Source: Gulosibacter macacae
GTDB taxonomy: Bacteria > Actinomycetota > Actinomycetes > Actinomycetales > Microbacteriaceae
DNA: 64,000 nt
Assembly (NCBI RefSeq): GCF_003865375.1
Contig: NZ_RQVS01000003.1
Coordinates: 92,800 to 156,799, forward strand
Direction of reading: 5' to 3'
The position numbers were made by a program, and so were the translations under genes. Shown piece by piece: positions 18,810-27,654 of this stretch (its first letter is position 1; each line of letters opens with the position of its first letter). The notes under the pieces were generated by a model. The model worked only from the letters and a program-made list of their open reading frames with translations, ran no database searches and was not told the DNA's origin.

Positions 18810-19550
18810 ATGTCAACTGTCACGAACCGCGCGTCGCGCATCCTGCTGAGTTCGGTCGGAGCGATCACGCTGATCGCGGGTCTGGCCGCATGTGCGGGCG
18901 GTGCCGAATCGCCGACCGAGACCGCACAGCCCGAGTCGACGACGAGCGCGACGACAAGTGAAACCTCGTCGGCGCCCACCACCACGCAGGGCGAAGGCGT
19001 TCCCGCTGGCACCTACTCAAGTGAGGCAACGCCCGAGTACATGGTGATTGGTGACGTCAACGCGCCAATCGAGATTCGAGTGTTCTCTGATTACCTCTGC
19101 CCGCACTGCGCGACATTCACGAATGGTGAAGAGCCGCAAATTATTCAGGAACTCGTTGAGTCAGGTCAGGCGAAGCTTGTCTTGAGCGACTTCATCGTCG
19201 TTGACCAGACCGGTTCGACGGCGCTCGCGGTAGCGGCACGCGCGGCGGGCGAGCAGGGTAAGTACGAGGAGTTCCACCAAGTCGTCATGACCGAACAGGA
19301 CAATATTCGTTCGGGCGGGGTAATCGATCAGGCGCTCATGGTGTCGCTGGCGGAAAAGGCGGGCGTGCCGGATACCGAAGAATTCCTGGCGGCACTCTCA
19401 TCGGCAGATTTGATTGCCGGAGTTAATGCCAGCCAGGATGAGGGGCGCACACTCAATGTTCGTGGCACGCCGACGGTGCTTGTGAACGGAGTCGCCGTTG
19501 AAATGCCGACCTTTGCTGCAGTAAAGGATGCAGTCGACGCCGTCGGCTAA
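18810..19550 (+). CDS. DsbA-like thioredoxin-fold lipoprotein
   Basis: A 246-residue exported lipoprotein. The signal peptide ends in LAAC with Cys28 as the lipidated residue. A Ser/Thr/Glu-rich linker (about 29-70) follows, then a DsbA-type domain with active-site CPHC at Cys97 and Cys100 and the cis-Pro loop RGTPTVLVNG. The start at 18810 has GGAG upstream. It probably forms or shuffles disulfides in secreted proteins outside the membrane. A terminator follows. Confidence 0.88.
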   Translation: MSTVTNRASRILLSSVGAITLIAGLAACAGGAESPTETAQPESTTSATTSETSSAPTTTQGEGVPAGTYSSEATPEYMVIGDVNAPIEIRVFSDYLCPHCATFTNGEEPQIIQELVESGQAKLVLSDFIVVDQTGSTALAVAARAAGEQGKYEEFHQVVMTEQDNIRSGGVIDQALMVSLAEKAGVPDTEEFLAALSSADLIAGVNASQDEGRTLNVRGTPTVLVNGVAVEMPTFAAVKDAVDAVG

Positions 19551-19574
19551 TACGATCCCTGCCATTTGGGCAAG

Positions 19575-19614
19575 GCAAAGGGCCGATACCTTGACTTAGG
19601 TATCGGCCCTTTGC
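19575..19614. terminator. Bidirectional intrinsic terminator
   Basis: GCAAAGGGCCGATACC (19575-19590) and its exact complement at 19599-19614 form a 16-bp stem between convergent genes. CTTTGC-type flanks give T-rich ends in both directions. Confidence 0.8.
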
Positions 19615-19625
19615 ATTAGCTGGGA

Positions 19626-19973
19626 TTACTGACTGGCCTCATCGAATGCGTCGATGATGTTCTGCGGGATGCGACCGCGGTCGGCAACTTCATGGCCATT
19701 GGCGCGAGCCCACTTGCGGATTGCCGCAAGGTCACGCTTCGGCCCGGTTGCCGGGAGCTGGGTGCGAGTGCCGCGCTGCTGGCGACCGCCAACTCGACGC
19801 GCGGATGCAATGTACTCCGAAAGCGCCTCGCGCAATTCAGCGGCACGGTTGTCGGTGAGATCAATCTCATAGTCAACACCGTCGAGCGCGAACTTTACGG
19901 TCTCGCCCTTGCCCTCGTCGAGGACGGTTCCGTCGATATCGTCGACGAGCTGGTAGACGACTTTGCGGGCCAT
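19626..19973 (-). CDS. lsr2: Lsr2 nucleoid-associated protein
   Basis: A 115-residue Lsr2, the actinobacterial H-NS analogue. The N-terminal dimerisation domain starts MARKVVYQLVDDIDG and includes FALDGVDYEIDLTDNRAAELRE. The C-terminal DNA-binding domain has the family motif IRKWARANGHEVADRGRIP, with RGR as the AT-hook-like minor-groove reader. Lsr2 silences AT-rich horizontally acquired DNA, which makes the AT-rich island at 50-54 kb a plausible target. Its upstream 218-base gap is itself AT-rich, consistent with autoregulation. Confidence 0.96.
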   Translation of the reverse strand: MARKVVYQLVDDIDGTVLDEGKGETVKFALDGVDYEIDLTDNRAAELREALSEYIASARRVGGRQQRGTRTQLPATGPKRDLAAIRKWARANGHEVADRGRIPQNIIDAFDEASQ

Positions 19974-20191
19974 GTGATGCCTTTCTTGCTGAGTGCAACC
20001 TCTGCGGAATATCGCTCTTCATAGATATTTGCGTAATTACGCTGATGAACAAATGAGGTGCTCCGTCATAATGCGCGAATCTCATTCATTATGCAAGCGT
20101 CACCGCTGACAATTCCCGGATCGCTCCGCAATGTCATTCCGAAGATGGAGCACGCTTAAGACCGGTAGAGCTGGATGCATCCAATATTTTC

Positions 20192-22684
20192 CTATTCGTG
20201 CGCGAGTGCTTGCGCCGGAGCCACTCGAGCAGCCCGGTGCGCGGGCCCAAGTCCAGCCAGAATGCCAATCACGATCGCGACGAGGACTACCGAGACGATT
20301 CCAAGCCAGGGAAGTGCGAGAACGGGGTTGGACAGATTACCGAGCGCCGAGTAGACGGCGGCGACACCGAGCGGCACCCCAATCAGAATTGAGAGCGCTG
20401 CACCAATGAGGGCCAAGGTGATCGCCTCAATGAGCACCATGGTGCGCACGCCGCCACGGGTTGTGCCGAGAGCTCGCAGCAGAGCGAGTTCGCGATGGCG
20501 CTCTGCCACGGCGAGGGCGACGATGCTCGCGAGACCGATCGCCGAAATCACTACCGTGAGCGCAAGCATGGCAAGCACAAATGCGGTAAGGAATCCCACG
20601 ATATCTTCGTAAACCGACCGCTCATGCACCGGCCCGCCAATCGAAAGGGCCGGGTCATTCGTCGTGAGATCACTGAGCTGTTTCACCAAATTTGATGACT
20701 CGCCGGGCTTTGCGTCAATCCATACCTGCGTGACCGCCGGTTCGCTGCCAAGTTGGGCAAACGCACTCGGGTTCACGACGCCTTGCACATTGCCATCGAT
20801 CTGCGCCGTGGGTCGCAATTCGTTTGCGACCGGGTCGGCAACGAGGACAAATTGTTGTTCGCCCCCGTCAGCCGTCTTTGCGGCGACATTGGTGTTTGCC
20901 GGCACGTAGCCGTCCTTACCGAATTGAGGTTCGGGTACGAGCATGAGCATCGTTTCCATGCGCGCATCAATTTGGTCGACCCATTCGGCGGGGAGTTCGG
21001 CAACCGAAGTAATCGACGGGGCGCCAGGAATCTCACTGAGATATTCCGTGTCAACGGCAACGGTGCGAACTGGCGCAGAACGCTCGACGGCTTCGAGCGA
21101 CCCAATCGCGACAATCTGCGCCTCGGTGAGCGCTGAGCCGTCTTTGTTCATGACCGCGGCATCCACGCGGTAGCGCTCATCGAGATTGGTATTGAGCGTC
21201 GCTCCAACTGAGCCAATCGCCGTGAGCATGGCGAGCACGAGGCTTCCACCGAGCGCAATGGCCAACACCACGGTGCCGGAACGTCTCGACGTGCGCACAA
21301 GATTCTCGCCGGCGATCTTCGACACGACTCCGCCACCGAGAAGTTTCGCAATGGCCGGCATGATGGCGCGCACGATAAGCGGCACCAGGATGATCAGACC
21401 GATCGCGGCGATGACACCCGAGCCAATGGCGCTGAGCAAGTTCGAGCCGAGCGCCGAGAGGAGAAGACCCGCCGCACCGAGCCCGGTGAGGACGCCGCCG
21501 ATGATCCAGCTCGCGACGCTCGTACGACGCTGCTGCTGTTCGGTCGTTGAGGCCGCCGCGAGCGCAGCTACCGGCGAGAGACGGCGCGTACCGGCAGCCG
21601 GTGCCCAGGCTGCAATGAGTGTCATCGCAACCGTCACGACGAGTGCGGCAATCGCCCAGATGATCGGGAACCGCGCACCTCCGCCACCGAGCCCCGCAAG
21701 CGCCGCGATACCCCAACCGAGCAAGAACCCAATCGTGATGCCAGCAATGGCACCGACGAGGGCCACGATGAGCGCCTCGATGAGTACAGTCGATTGCACC
21801 TGGCCGCCGGTGGCACCAACGAGCCGCAACAGTCCGTGCTGACGCAGTCGTTGGGCAAGCAACACCTGGAAGGTGTTGCGAATCACCATGGTCGCGGCAA
21901 CGAGGGCGATGAGCACGAAGGCGAGGAAGACGGTGGCGAGCAAGTTCGAGCCGCCGGAGAACTGGTCGACGAGTTCATCCACATAGGTGCTCGCGACGGC
22001 AGCCTTCGAGGCGTCCTCCTCGTCACCGAAACCGGCATTGAGGGTGTTGACGAATGTTTCGGGCGACACACCGGCGGCAAGGTCGACGATGCTGCCGCGG
22101 GACTGCTCGGCGAAGGCATTCGCGTCGACGTACATGATGTTCGTGGCGCCCTCGGCCCCCTGCGGCGCCTGGATCACGCCGACGATCGCCATGGGGATAG
22201 TCTCGCCATACGTGTAGGTCTCGACCAAGACCTCGTCGCCAAGCTGCAGCTTAAGGCGATCAAGCATTGCCTGCGAGAGTGCGACCTCGTTCGGGCCGCT
22301 CGGATCGGCACCGCTGGCAAGCGTGGTCCACCGCAGCGACTCGCTTTCGGGCACACCAAGCAATTGCACGTCGTGGCGGGCAGAACCAGCGAGCAATTGC
22401 GCGCCGATTTGTACGTTCGGTGCGGCTGCGACCACTTCGGGCAGTTGCGCGAGTTCAGCGGCAGTGGGAGCGGGGTTGTCGATGTCGTAGCCATTGCTGA
22501 CGAAGACATCTGCGTTCGAAATCGGTGCGGAAATCGTCACCCGCATCCCGGCCTGCATGGTGGTGATGAACGTGCCGGTAGCCATGATGGCCATGGCCGA
22601 GAGGAGCGCCGCGATAATGACGGCGGCGACGCGACCAGGGGCGTTGCGCACCTGGCGACCTGCGAGGAGTAGCGGCGTGCTCAT
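20192..22684 (-). CDS. FtsX-family ABC transporter permease
   Basis: An 830-residue MacB/FtsX-type permease. An N-terminal helix is followed by a large extracellular domain (about residues 40-260). Then come transmembrane segments around 265-460 with the FtsX core, a second core helix near 490, a second periplasm-facing domain (about 510-690) and three C-terminal helices (about 700-825). The duplicated FtsX layout fits exporters for peptides or lipoproteins, including antibiotic-resistance exporters. Its ATG overlaps the TGA of the ATPase gene (ATGA). Confidence 0.88.
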   Translation of the reverse strand: MSTPLLLAGRQVRNAPGRVAAVIIAALLSAMAIMATGTFITTMQAGMRVTISAPISNADVFVSNGYDIDNPAPTAAELAQLPEVVAAAPNVQIGAQLLAGSARHDVQLLGVPESESLRWTTLASGADPSGPNEVALSQAMLDRLKLQLGDEVLVETYTYGETIPMAIVGVIQAPQGAEGATNIMYVDANAFAEQSRGSIVDLAAGVSPETFVNTLNAGFGDEEDASKAAVASTYVDELVDQFSGGSNLLATVFLAFVLIALVAATMVIRNTFQVLLAQRLRQHGLLRLVGATGGQVQSTVLIEALIVALVGAIAGITIGFLLGWGIAALAGLGGGGARFPIIWAIAALVVTVAMTLIAAWAPAAGTRRLSPVAALAAASTTEQQQRRTSVASWIIGGVLTGLGAAGLLLSALGSNLLSAIGSGVIAAIGLIILVPLIVRAIMPAIAKLLGGGVVSKIAGENLVRTSRRSGTVVLAIALGGSLVLAMLTAIGSVGATLNTNLDERYRVDAAVMNKDGSALTEAQIVAIGSLEAVERSAPVRTVAVDTEYLSEIPGAPSITSVAELPAEWVDQIDARMETMLMLVPEPQFGKDGYVPANTNVAAKTADGGEQQFVLVADPVANELRPTAQIDGNVQGVVNPSAFAQLGSEPAVTQVWIDAKPGESSNLVKQLSDLTTNDPALSIGGPVHERSVYEDIVGFLTAFVLAMLALTVVISAIGLASIVALAVAERHRELALLRALGTTRGGVRTMVLIEAITLALIGAALSILIGVPLGVAAVYSALGNLSNPVLALPWLGIVSVVLVAIVIGILAGLGPAHRAARVAPAQALAHE

Positions 22685-23451
22685 GAACCGACCTGCGCCA
22701 TCATCGCGACGATCTGCTCGTAGCTCGGGCCGCGCAACTCGTGTGCGAGGCGGCCGTCAACCAGGATGAGCACCCGATCGGCGTAGGCAGCTGCCGCCGG
22801 ATCGTGGGTCACCATGATGACGGTCTGACGGCGGTCGTGTGCGGCCATGCGGAGTGACTCGAGTAGGGCCCGACCGGTCTTGAGGTCGAGCGCGCCGGTC
22901 GGTTCGTCGGCGAATACCACCGCAGGCCGCGTGATCATTGCGCGAGCCACGGCGACGCGCTGCTGCTGACCGCCCGAGAGCTCGTGCGGATAGTGCTCGA
23001 GACGCTCGGCAATACCAAGGCGCGAGGCAAGCAGTTCGAGCTCGCCCGCATCCGGTTGCCGCCCTGCGAGTCGCATCGGTAGCTCAATGTTTTCGCGCGC
23101 CGAGAGTGTCGGCACCAGGTTGAACGACTGGAAGACAAAGCCGAGTCGGTCGCGGCGAAGTCGCGTGAGGTCGCGATCGCGCAGGCCACCAATGACCGTG
23201 CCCTCGATGCGCACCTCACCCTGCGTCGGTACATCGAGGCCGGCGAGCAAGTGCATGAGCGTCGACTTGCCAGACCCAGAAGGGCCCATGATGGCGGTGA
23301 ACTCGCCCACACCGAAGGCGGCGTTGACGCCACCGACGGCGTGCACCATTGCGCTGCCTTCGCCATAGGTCTTCACGAGGCCCCGGCACTCGATCGCGGG
23401 CATTGCTTGCGAGGGCACCGGCTGGTGCGGGTGGGCTACGGGCATTGACAT
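22681..23451 (-). CDS. ABC transporter ATP-binding protein (MacB/LolD-like)
   Basis: A 256-residue ATPase. It has Walker A GPSGSGKST, the Q-loop region FVFQSFNLVPTLSARENIELP, signature LSGGQQQRVAVARA, Walker B VVFADEPTGALD and an H-loop (MVTHDPAAAAYADR). The start at 23451 (MSMPVAHPHQ) is chosen because GGAGC precedes it; the longer frame overlaps the divergent control region. It is the first gene of a two-gene operon with the FtsX permease and is divergent from a two-component pair that probably regulates it. Confidence 0.92.
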   Translation of the reverse strand: MSMPVAHPHQPVPSQAMPAIECRGLVKTYGEGSAMVHAVGGVNAAFGVGEFTAIMGPSGSGKSTLMHLLAGLDVPTQGEVRIEGTVIGGLRDRDLTRLRRDRLGFVFQSFNLVPTLSARENIELPMRLAGRQPDAGELELLASRLGIAERLEHYPHELSGGQQQRVAVARAMITRPAVVFADEPTGALDLKTGRALLESLRMAAHDRRQTVIMVTHDPAAAAYADRVLILVDGRLAHELRGPSYEQIVAMMAQVGS

Positions 23452-23485
23452 TGTTTGCTCCACGTCGGTTCGAGGCTGAGGGGTC

Positions 23486-23499
23486 CGGGAACTTTCCCG
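23486..23499. promoter_or_regulatory. Candidate operator in divergent gap
   Basis: CGGGAA-CT-TTCCCG is a perfect inverted repeat midway between the ABC operon and the histidine kinase gene; a further half site, TTCCGGGAG, follows at about 23512-23520. It is a candidate binding site for the adjacent NarL-type response regulator, by position only. Confidence 0.35.
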
Positions 23500-23642
23500 A
23501 TGGCTCCCATGCTTCCGGGAGTCCCGAGTCGGAGCATCCTGCCCAAGAGCCAATCGCAATGGCGCAGACCAATACCAAAGAAGGAGAGGGAAAACCCCCC
23601 GCGCGACACCAACGGTGGAATCTCGCGTGAATCCGGGCGGCC

Positions 23643-23648
23643 TAGGCT
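23643..23648 (+). promoter_or_regulatory. -10 element TAGGCT, leaderless-type start
   Basis: TAGGCT ends 6 nt before the histidine kinase ATG at 23655; no Shine-Dalgarno sequence is present, so a leaderless transcript is likely. Confidence 0.45.
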
Positions 23649-23654
23649 GACGAC

Positions 23655-24950
23655 ATGAACGAGAGCTTCATCGGGGCCGCGCCGCAGCCGCTACGGGTGC
23701 TCCGGAATGATGCGATCGTTGCCGGCCTCGTGCTGCTGCTCATGCTCCTCATCAGCATGCTGCTCTTGAACACTCCGGCTCGCGGGGCGATTGGGCCGAT
23801 GCTGATTGTGCAGGCGCTCATGCTGGTGCTGCGACGAGCGGCACCGATCACCTTCGCGATGTTGGCCGCAGTCAACGCCGGATCGAGTGTGAGTTCCAAT
23901 GCGTATGGCATCGAGGTCCTCACCGTCGGCGTGATCGTGCTCATCAGCATCTACAGCGTCGCGGCGTTCGCGCAGCGGCGCTTGCGGTTCTTGGGATTGC
24001 TCTCACTCCCGGCGGCAATCGTGACGATCATCGGCACGGGGTACTACGGCTGGTTCTTGCCGCCGATGACCGCGCCGACAGGAGAGCCGATCGCGACACC
24101 ACCCGAAATGATGGAGCCAGAGCTGGGCGCACTACTCATTTCTGCGGGAATGGTGTGTGCGTTGTACCTGGCCGCATTCGCGCTCGGTCTCGCGAAGCGC
24201 GGACAGCTCGATCTTGTCGGGCGTGAGCGCGAGCGCGCGAATCTGCTCGAACGGGATGCGCACCGACTCGCCGAACTCGCCGTCGCCGATGAGCGCACGC
24301 GCATTGCTCGCGAAATGCACGACATCATTGCCCACTCGCTCGCCTCGATCGTGACCCTTTCGGAGGGTGGCCGCATGGCCGCGCGCAACGATGCCGAACT
24401 CAGCGCGGAACTCTTTGCCAAGATCTCGGAGTCGGGTCGCGATGCACTCGGTGAAGTGAAACGGCTACTGCGCAATGTGGCCGATGTGCAAGACGATGAG
24501 CCGGCACGTGGAGCCGCCGATATTCGCGCACTTGTCGATCGCATCGCGCTCGCAGGCCAGCCGCTCACCATGCACGAGTTTGGCGTCACGCGCATGCTTC
24601 CGGCCGGTCTCTCGCTCGCCGTCTACCGCGTGGCGCAAGAGTCGCTCACGAATGTGCTCAAGCATGCGCCCGGATCCCGCGCTGAATTGCACCTCGATTG
24701 GCGCGGTGATCGCCTCGACCTCGAAGTCACGAACGTGGTTGAGGGCGCAGGCTCGGTGTCGGCCCCCGACGGTCGCGGTATGGCCGGGATGCGCGAGCGC
24801 ACCGAACTCTTTGACGGCACCTTCGCGGTCGACCGCGTTGCCGGACTCTTCCGAGTGCGGGCAAGCTGGCCGCTCTCGGCAGAAACTCCGGCGGCACCGA
24901 GCATCGATCGCACCGACCATTCCACCAGCGAAGGGCAGATCACCCCATGA
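23655..24950 (+). CDS. NarL-type sensor histidine kinase
   Basis: A 431-residue membrane sensor kinase of the HisKA_3 group. About five hydrophobic segments fill the first 190 residues with only short loops, so it may sense within the membrane or through the partner ABC transporter. The phosphoacceptor is His222 in EMHDIIAHSL. The ATPase domain follows (VAQESLTNVLKHAPG, then GRGMAGMRERTELF). The stop overlaps the response regulator start (ATGA). It is divergent from the ABC exporter operon, the usual layout of antimicrobial-peptide sensing modules. Confidence 0.9.
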   Translation: MNESFIGAAPQPLRVLRNDAIVAGLVLLLMLLISMLLLNTPARGAIGPMLIVQALMLVLRRAAPITFAMLAAVNAGSSVSSNAYGIEVLTVGVIVLISIYSVAAFAQRRLRFLGLLSLPAAIVTIIGTGYYGWFLPPMTAPTGEPIATPPEMMEPELGALLISAGMVCALYLAAFALGLAKRGQLDLVGRERERANLLERDAHRLAELAVADERTRIAREMHDIIAHSLASIVTLSEGGRMAARNDAELSAELFAKISESGRDALGEVKRLLRNVADVQDDEPARGAADIRALVDRIALAGQPLTMHEFGVTRMLPAGLSLAVYRVAQESLTNVLKHAPGSRAELHLDWRGDRLDLEVTNVVEGAGSVSAPDGRGMAGMRERTELFDGTFAVDRVAGLFRVRASWPLSAETPAAPSIDRTDHSTSEGQITP

Positions 24951-25645
24951 GCGAACCGAAGATTCGCGTCCTCATCGTCGACGACCAAGCCCTCGTGCGC
25001 GAAGGACTCTCACTCATCGCCGGATCTGACCCCGGCATCGAAGTCGTGGGGCGTGCCGAGAACGGTCGGGCCGGTGTGGCGGCGGCCCTGCAATTGCGCC
25101 CCGATGTGGTGCTCATGGATGTGCGCATGCCCGAGATGGACGGCATCGAGGCGACCTCGAAGCTCCTAGCGCATCCCGCCGAAGCCGCCGAGATTCGGGT
25201 GCTCGCGCTCACGACCTATGACTCCGAAGACTTCGTCGTGCGGATGCTCGCAGCCGGGGCCTCGGGGTTCCTCCTCAAGGATGCTCCGGGCGAAGATCTC
25301 GTCAGGGCCATCCGCACCGTGCACGCCGGGAACGCGATCATTGACCCGCAAATGACGAAGGGACTCGTCGACCGCATGCTTGCCGAGCCGGCAGCACCAC
25401 TGGTTGACCCCATCCGTGTTGGTGAACGCGACTCGCAACTCGCCAGCCTCACCGACCGCGAGCGCGAGGTGCTCGACCACCTCGTCTGCGGCGAATCGAA
25501 CGCGCAAATCGCGGCCGCGCTGTTTCTGGCCGAAGTGACCGTGAAGTCGCACGTTGGCCGCATCCTCGACAAGCTCGGGGTGCCCGACCGCATCCATGTC
25601 GTCATCTGGGCTTATGAAACCGGGTACCTCACTCCCGGCAACTGA
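24947..25645 (+). CDS. NarL/LuxR-family response regulator
   Basis: A 232-residue response regulator. The receiver domain covers residues 5-125, with acidic pocket VDDQ, phosphoacceptor Asp58 (VVLMDVRMPEMDG), then ALTTYD and KDAPGEDL. The LuxR-type helix-turn-helix is at about 165-228 (LTDREREVLDHLVCGESNAQ, then TVKSHVGRILDKLGV). It is co-translated with the kinase. Likely targets are its own promoter and the divergent ABC operon. Confidence 0.93.
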   Translation: MSEPKIRVLIVDDQALVREGLSLIAGSDPGIEVVGRAENGRAGVAAALQLRPDVVLMDVRMPEMDGIEATSKLLAHPAEAAEIRVLALTTYDSEDFVVRMLAAGASGFLLKDAPGEDLVRAIRTVHAGNAIIDPQMTKGLVDRMLAEPAAPLVDPIRVGERDSQLASLTDREREVLDHLVCGESNAQIAAALFLAEVTVKSHVGRILDKLGVPDRIHVVIWAYETGYLTPGN

Positions 25646-25676
25646 GCCGTCGATTAACGACGAGTGTCAAACGCGA

Positions 25677-25682
25677 TAGGCT
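25677..25682 (+). promoter_or_regulatory. -10 element TAGGCT of AraC gene
   Basis: TAGGCT lies 32 nt before the GTG at 25714, with GGGAGG between, so this transcript has a short leader. Confidence 0.4.
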
Positions 25683-25713
25683 CGGCGCATCGTATACGGC
25701 AAGGGAGGCGTCG

Positions 25714-26676
25714 GTGGATGAGCAACGGCTCATCGAGCTCGAAGTTCGCGGGGTCGATGAATGGCGCGAGACCGTCACTTCTCTGTTGCTGCCGTTGGCG
25801 ATTGAGACTGACGATCCCGATTCTTTTCGGGCTTCTATTACGACCGTCACCGTGAGTGGCGTGCGCATCTACCGCATCTCGGCGACCTCGCACCGCTCCG
25901 CTCGCACCGAGCGTCTCGTCGCCCGCGGCGGCGATCCGTTCTATGCCGTCGTGCACCAGGTCGCGGGTTCGTCGCGCGTCGCGCAATACGATCACACCGC
26001 GGAACTTGTGCGCGGTGACTTCGCGCTTTACGACACCACCTCGCCCTATCGACGCGAGTTCCCCGAGGGCACGACCATGGTCATGCTCATTCCACAGCAG
26101 CTCATCAACCTGCCGCCGCGCGCCTTCGCGCAGATCGCGGCCCTGCGCATCCCCGGTGATCAAGGCATCGGCGCAATCGCCTCACCGCTCCTCACTGGCC
26201 TCGCAGGCAATCTCGGCTCACTGCTTGGGCAGGGCGGCCGGGCAGTGGTGCAGGCCGTCGTCGATGTGATCAGCGCCTGTGTCGCCGAGCAACTCGGTAT
26301 TGCCGCACCGACGCGATCGACCACGCACCTTGAACTGCTCATGGAGGTGCGCGAGTACATCATGAGCCACCTCGGCGATGCCGGGCTCACACCGCAGCGC
26401 ATTGCACAGCAGCACTTCGTTTCGGTGCGCACCCTGCATTCACTGTTCAAAGAACAGGGCACCACCGTGGCGACCTGGATTCGGGAGCGTCGCCTTGAGA
26501 TGGCACGCCGCGACCTTATTGACGCGATGTGCACCGACCCGATTCGGGTGATCGGTGAGCGTTGGGGCTTTGTCGACGCGACGCACTTCTCGAACGCCTT
26601 CAAACTCGCCTACGGTGCCTCGCCCCGGCAGTATCGGCAGGCCGCGCTCCAGGCGCAGGCGGAGGCGCGCGTCTAA
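25714..26676 (+). CDS. AraC family transcriptional regulator
   Basis: A 320-residue regulator with an N-terminal cupin-like sensor of the AraC_binding_2 type (about residues 20-200) and a C-terminal double helix-turn-helix (about 215-312). The first helix-turn-helix contains LTPQRIAQQHFVSVRTLHSL and the second VIGERWGFVDATHFSNAF. The GTG start has GGGAGG 6 nt upstream. It is followed at once by the AEC transporter on the same strand and may control it. The effector is unknown. Confidence 0.88.
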   Translation: MDEQRLIELEVRGVDEWRETVTSLLLPLAIETDDPDSFRASITTVTVSGVRIYRISATSHRSARTERLVARGGDPFYAVVHQVAGSSRVAQYDHTAELVRGDFALYDTTSPYRREFPEGTTMVMLIPQQLINLPPRAFAQIAALRIPGDQGIGAIASPLLTGLAGNLGSLLGQGGRAVVQAVVDVISACVAEQLGIAAPTRSTTHLELLMEVREYIMSHLGDAGLTPQRIAQQHFVSVRTLHSLFKEQGTTVATWIRERRLEMARRDLIDAMCTDPIRVIGERWGFVDATHFSNAFKLAYGASPRQYRQAALQAQAEARV

Positions 26677-26721
26677 CCGAGCGCGCATCTTGGGCATCCA
26701 GCGCGCGGTATCGTCACTCAC

Positions 26722-27654
26722 GTGGCGGGAGTGTTTCAGGGATTCAGCGTCATCACGCTGATCATCATCGTCGGCGTGGTGATTGAGCGCACCGGTTGGT
26801 TGGGCGCCCACGGCCGCAAGGTGCTCACTGGACTCGCCTTTCACGTTGCGACACCGGCGCTCCTATTCGGACTGATGTACCACGCCGATCTCTCGGTGCT
26901 CTTTAGCGGTCAATTCATCGTGACCGCAATTGGCATGGTTGTGATCGCGCTCATGTACGCGCTGATTGGTGCGCTCGCGCGCTGGGGCACCGGGCCGACA
27001 ACGATCGGCGCGCTCGCGGCGAGCTTCGTCAACTCGGGCAACCTCGGTATCCCAATTGCCGTCTACGTGCTCGGCGATGGCACGCTCGTGGCGCCCGTCA
27101 TGCTCGCGCAACAACTCATCATGGGACCGGTCGCGCTGACGACGCTCGACCTCGCGACGCGCAGCCCGGATGCGGCCAAGTTGCGCTGGTGGCAATACGC
27201 CACGCGTCCCTTCGTGAACCCCATCGTGATCGGCGCGCTGACGGGGTTGCTTCTCAACGCGACGAACGTCGCGATGCCAGAGTTCGTGCTCGAGCCGATT
27301 TCGCTCATCGGCGCGATGAGCGTGCCGGCGATGCTCCTCGCCTTCGGCATGGGGCTCAACGACAGCCCGGTGCCACTGCGCGGGCCGGAGCGACCCCAGG
27401 TGCTTACGGCCACGCTCCTCAAGACGCTCGTGCATCCGCTGTTCGCCTGGGTGCTCGGCGCGTTCGTCTTCAACTTGGATGCAACCACGCTCTTTGTTGT
27501 GGTCATCACCGCCGCGCTTCCGGCCGCGCAGAACATCTACAACTACGCGGTCACCTACGACACCGGCGAGCGGCTCGCGCGCGACAGCATCCTGATCACG
27601 ACGCTCGGCTCGGTGCCGGTGATTGTGCTCGCGACGCTGCTGCTGCATCCGTAG
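26722..27654 (+). CDS. AEC family transporter (auxin efflux carrier fold)
   Basis: A 310-residue integral membrane protein with about ten hydrophobic segments of the AEC/bile-acid-transporter fold, whose bacterial members move malate or other carboxylates. Family marks are FVNSGNLGIPIAVYVLGD in the N-terminal half and ALPAAQNIYNYAVTYD in the C-terminal half, near the two crossover helices. The start is taken as GTG 26722, without a strong ribosome site. Its last 59 bases overlap the end of the oppositely oriented P-type ATPase gene. Confidence 0.85.
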   Translation: MAGVFQGFSVITLIIIVGVVIERTGWLGAHGRKVLTGLAFHVATPALLFGLMYHADLSVLFSGQFIVTAIGMVVIALMYALIGALARWGTGPTTIGALAASFVNSGNLGIPIAVYVLGDGTLVAPVMLAQQLIMGPVALTTLDLATRSPDAAKLRWWQYATRPFVNPIVIGALTGLLLNATNVAMPEFVLEPISLIGAMSVPAMLLAFGMGLNDSPVPLRGPERPQVLTATLLKTLVHPLFAWVLGAFVFNLDATTLFVVVITAALPAAQNIYNYAVTYDTGERLARDSILITTLGSVPVIVLATLLLHP

